64,000 nucleotides of DNA from Jeotgalibacillus sp. S-D1 (GTDB taxonomy: Bacteria; Bacillota; Bacilli; Bacillales; Jeotgalibacillaceae): contig NZ_SMZR01000002.1 of the NCBI RefSeq assembly GCF_004358665.1, positions 186,001-250,000 of the forward strand, read 5' to 3'. The position numbers and the translations under genes were made by a program. Position 1 is the first letter of the stretch. Every line of letters begins with the position of its first letter. This document shows, one piece after another, positions 62,288-64,000 of the stretch. Under the pieces are notes generated by a model. It saw only the letters and a program-made list of their open reading frames with translations. It was not told the DNA's origin and did not search any database.

Positions 62288-62971
62288 TCAACTCATAAAC
62301 ATGCGCACAGAAAGTGATTCATGCTGCATCTGCGCCAGCTCCAGCGCAGGTGATGCAGCGCCTAAATCCTCTTCCGTCAATTCTGAAATTTTCTGGATTG
62401 TATCCTGTAAAATAGGTTGTATCGATATAAGCAGTTTCTGTCCATCCGTCTGCCCGATCGGAATCCCCCGCACTCCGTTATGCACCATCGCTGTCACATT
62501 TGAAAACAGATAGCACTGAAGAGCCTCCTTCAGACCAGCTTCTAAATAATGACAAACAAGTGCAAAGGCGATGGCAGGATGCCCATTCGCTTCCTTATTG
62601 CGAATCAACTGCTGATACCAGTTCAGCCGCTCTGAAGAATACAGCGTCACCAGAAGTTTGGTCATTTGCTGCCCAATTCTTTTTACACCTTCTCTGCTTT
62701 CCTTTGATAAAGAGAGGGCATATAATTCCTGATCGAGCTTTAACAGCTTGTCTTCATCCTTTTGGTGGACGGCTTCATAAGCTATTCTGCAGGCCAGCCC
62801 TTCTGTATAGCACAACTGCGTTAATACGTATGCTTTTAATACTTCCTCAAAGCTTTCAGTGTCGTGAATCACTCCCTTTTGGATATACGTTTCTAATCCA
62901 AAAGAATGAGAAAAAGCACCAGAGGGAAATTGTGAGTCACACAGCTGCAAAAAATAAAATAACTTATTCAT
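62288..62971 (-). CDS. ureF: Urease accessory protein UreF
   Basis: UreF regulates UreG GTPase activity on the UreD scaffold. The helical protein begins MNKLFYFLQLCDSQFPSGAF, followed by SHSFGLETYIQKGVI, the family's best-conserved block. Near the C-terminus, VRGIPIGQTDGQKLL matches the family tail that binds UreD/UreG. The ATG at 62971 overlaps the ureE stop (ATGAATAA). An ATG four codons upstream at 62983 is also open, and neither has a clear ribosome binding site, so coupling to ureE is likely. Confidence 0.93.
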   Translation of the reverse strand: MNKLFYFLQLCDSQFPSGAFSHSFGLETYIQKGVIHDTESFEEVLKAYVLTQLCYTEGLACRIAYEAVHQKDEDKLLKLDQELYALSLSKESREGVKRIGQQMTKLLVTLYSSERLNWYQQLIRNKEANGHPAIAFALVCHYLEAGLKEALQCYLFSNVTAMVHNGVRGIPIGQTDGQKLLISIQPILQDTIQKISELTEEDLGAASPALELAQMQHESLSVRMFMS

Positions 62972-63410
62972 GTGAATGTCCAATATGACGGAATGCTTCT
63001 TTCATTTGCCGCTTTTCCCGCTTGAAAGAAACGCCAAGTTCTCCTAACAGATTTTCGAGCAAATAGTCATATTGAACAATCATCGAATTTTCTTCAAACT
63101 GGGCAGGTGTGTGCCGATTCCCTATTTGATGAGCAATTTCCCCCATTTGTTGAAGCGAATCTGGAGTTATTGTCAGCACGTCATCTTTTATCGTTGTAAT
63201 AATAATCATATTTTTTTCGTCCTGATACAGGATATCGCCGTCTTTTAATTCTTTTTTCTTTTTTAAACGAATGCCCATCTCATTTCCATGATCTGTTTTA
63301 ACCCGGAGTACCCGCTTTAACAGATCGTCACTTTTCATAAATACACGTTCAATATGCGGGGCTTTAAGATCGCTGGAATTGATATTGCCTTGAATTTCTT
63401 CAATTATCAT
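62964..63410 (-). CDS. ureE: Urease accessory nickel chaperone UreE
   Basis: UreE delivers nickel to UreG. The 148-residue protein has MIIEEIQGNINSSDL at its start, then the N-terminal peptide-binding domain with VKTDHGNEMGIRLKKKKELKDGD (recognised in part). The metal-binding domain has IAHQIGNRHTPAQF with the conserved His. The tail HIGHSHE is short, with two His residues only, unlike the long poly-His tails of some UreE. The ATG at 63410 follows AGGTG; a GTG at 63419 lies inside that site. Confidence 0.94.
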   Translation of the reverse strand: MIIEEIQGNINSSDLKAPHIERVFMKSDDLLKRVLRVKTDHGNEMGIRLKKKKELKDGDILYQDEKNMIIITTIKDDVLTITPDSLQQMGEIAHQIGNRHTPAQFEENSMIVQYDYLLENLLGELGVSFKREKRQMKEAFRHIGHSHE

Positions 63411-63425
63411 TTTTATCACCTCAGC

Positions 63426-64000
63426 TCAGAATAGGAAATAACGTTGCGCCATAGGAACAATTTCATCAGGTTCACAGGTGATAAGCTCTCCATTCACCTT
63501 GACCTCATAGGTTTGTGGATCAACTTCCAAGTCAGGGGTTTCACCATTCCATTTCATGCTTTTCTTTGTCAATTGACGGATTCCTGATACCGGTCTGATC
63601 ACTTTTTGCAGTCCAAGCTTTGAGTGAACCCCTTTGTCATATGCTGCCTTTGATAAAAACGTAATCGAGGTTTTGCCTGTCACTTTTCCAAAAGCCCCAA
63701 ACATAGGACGATACAAAGCCGGCTGAGGAGTTGGAATGGAAGCATTCGGGTCTCCCATCACAGACCAGGAAATGAATCCTCCTTTAAGTATTAAATCGGG
63801 TTTCACTCCAAAAAATGCAGGATCCCAAATAACTAAATCAGCCCATTTCCCTTCTTCAATGGAGCCAACTTCTTCTGAAATGCCATGTGTGATCGCAGGG
63901 TTGATCGTGTATTTAGCAATGTAGCGTTTGGCTCTTGCATTGTCACTTGTTTCTCCTGGTGACAATGCCCCCCGCTGCCGCTTCATTTTATCCGCTGTCT
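63426..64000 (-). CDS. ureC: Urease alpha (catalytic) subunit, C-terminal part
   Basis: Only the last 191 codons are in the window; the gene continues past base 64000. The visible part has [52 protein letters not shown] and [13 protein letters not shown], all typical of the UreC C-terminal half. The nickel-binding and carbamylated-lysine regions lie outside. It is upstream of ureE on the same strand, giving the order C-E-F-G-D. Confidence 0.96.
   Translation of the reverse strand, partial: TADKMKRQRGALSPGETSDNARAKRYIAKYTINPAITHGISEEVGSIEEGKWADLVIWDPAFFGVKPDLILKGGFISWSVMGDPNASIPTPQPALYRPMFGAFGKVTGKTSITFLSKAAYDKGVHSKLGLQKVIRPVSGIRQLTKKSMKWNGETPDLEVDPQTYEVKVNGELITCEPDEIVPMAQRYFLF

Overview
The window reads as chromosome of a low-GC Gram-positive, spore-former-type bacterium (Bacillaceae, Bacillus sensu lato). 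The signs are poly(glycerol phosphate) wall teichoic acid genes, LysM/NlpC-P60 and LysM/3D wall enzymes, a tyrosine kinase/phosphatase capsule module of the Bacillus YwqCDE type, an IDEAL-domain protein, strong AGGAGG ribosome binding sites with many TTG/GTG starts, and the abundant GGAGCGGAA/GGAAATCAAC palindromic repeat of Bacillaceae. The species cannot be fixed from the sequence. No tRNA, rRNA, insertion sequence, prophage or CRISPR array was seen.

Layout. 1-3150: start of a secreted subtilase (cut by the window edge), a CWB2 + NlpC/P60 wall hydrolase and an unknown cytosolic protein. 3327-11739: teichoic acid block on the minus strand (tagA, tagH, tagG, three CDP-glycerol glycerophosphotransferase paralogues, tagD). 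11921-14143: minus-strand exopolysaccharide control operon (Wzz-like modulator, BY-kinase, PHP phosphatase). 14339-17903: plus-strand SGNH-like exported protein, LysM endopeptidase, then an HTH/TPR regulator overlapping a small exported peptide gene. 18110-25347: IDEAL protein, YocH-like LysM/3D protein, serC-serA, an acyltransferase, a type I toxin-antitoxin locus and an LCP ligase. 25390-29592: unknown winged-helix-like protein, MFS transporter, M20 amidohydrolase, VanZ protein. 29700-30110: a c-di-GMP-I riboswitch in front of two tiny overlapping ORFs. 30325-35943: SLH-like 5'-nucleotidase, small membrane protein, glycerate kinase, alkaline phosphatase.

36164-54946 is one large carboxylate-utilisation region, all on the minus strand. 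It holds a nickel-pincer lactate racemase set (larA, larE, larB, larC), a lactate permease, a two-gene GlcD/GlcF-type oxidase, a CdaR-type regulator, an FAH-family hydrolase, malate synthase G, a full three-subunit GlcDEF-type glycolate oxidase and a FadR-type GntR repressor. The likely flow is glycolate to glyoxylate (GlcDEF) to malate (malate synthase G). In parallel, lactate enters through LctP, is racemised by LarA, and is oxidised by the second GlcD/GlcF pair. 55243-60225 holds a coiled-coil membrane protein and a sucrose locus (scrR, scrA, scrB) with three operators. 60850-64000 is a urease operon (ureC partial, E, F, G, D), so a second nickel enzyme lies near the first.

The most interesting items are three compact regulatory loci. 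(1) An RRNPP-type regulator with an overlapping 50-residue exported propeptide, a probable unassigned quorum-sensing pair. (2) A TxpA/RatA-like type I toxin-antitoxin whose toxin promoter carries a LexA/SOS box. (3) A c-di-GMP-I riboswitch driving a two-ORF micro-operon of 15 and 40 codons ending in a strong terminator. None was confirmed by database search.
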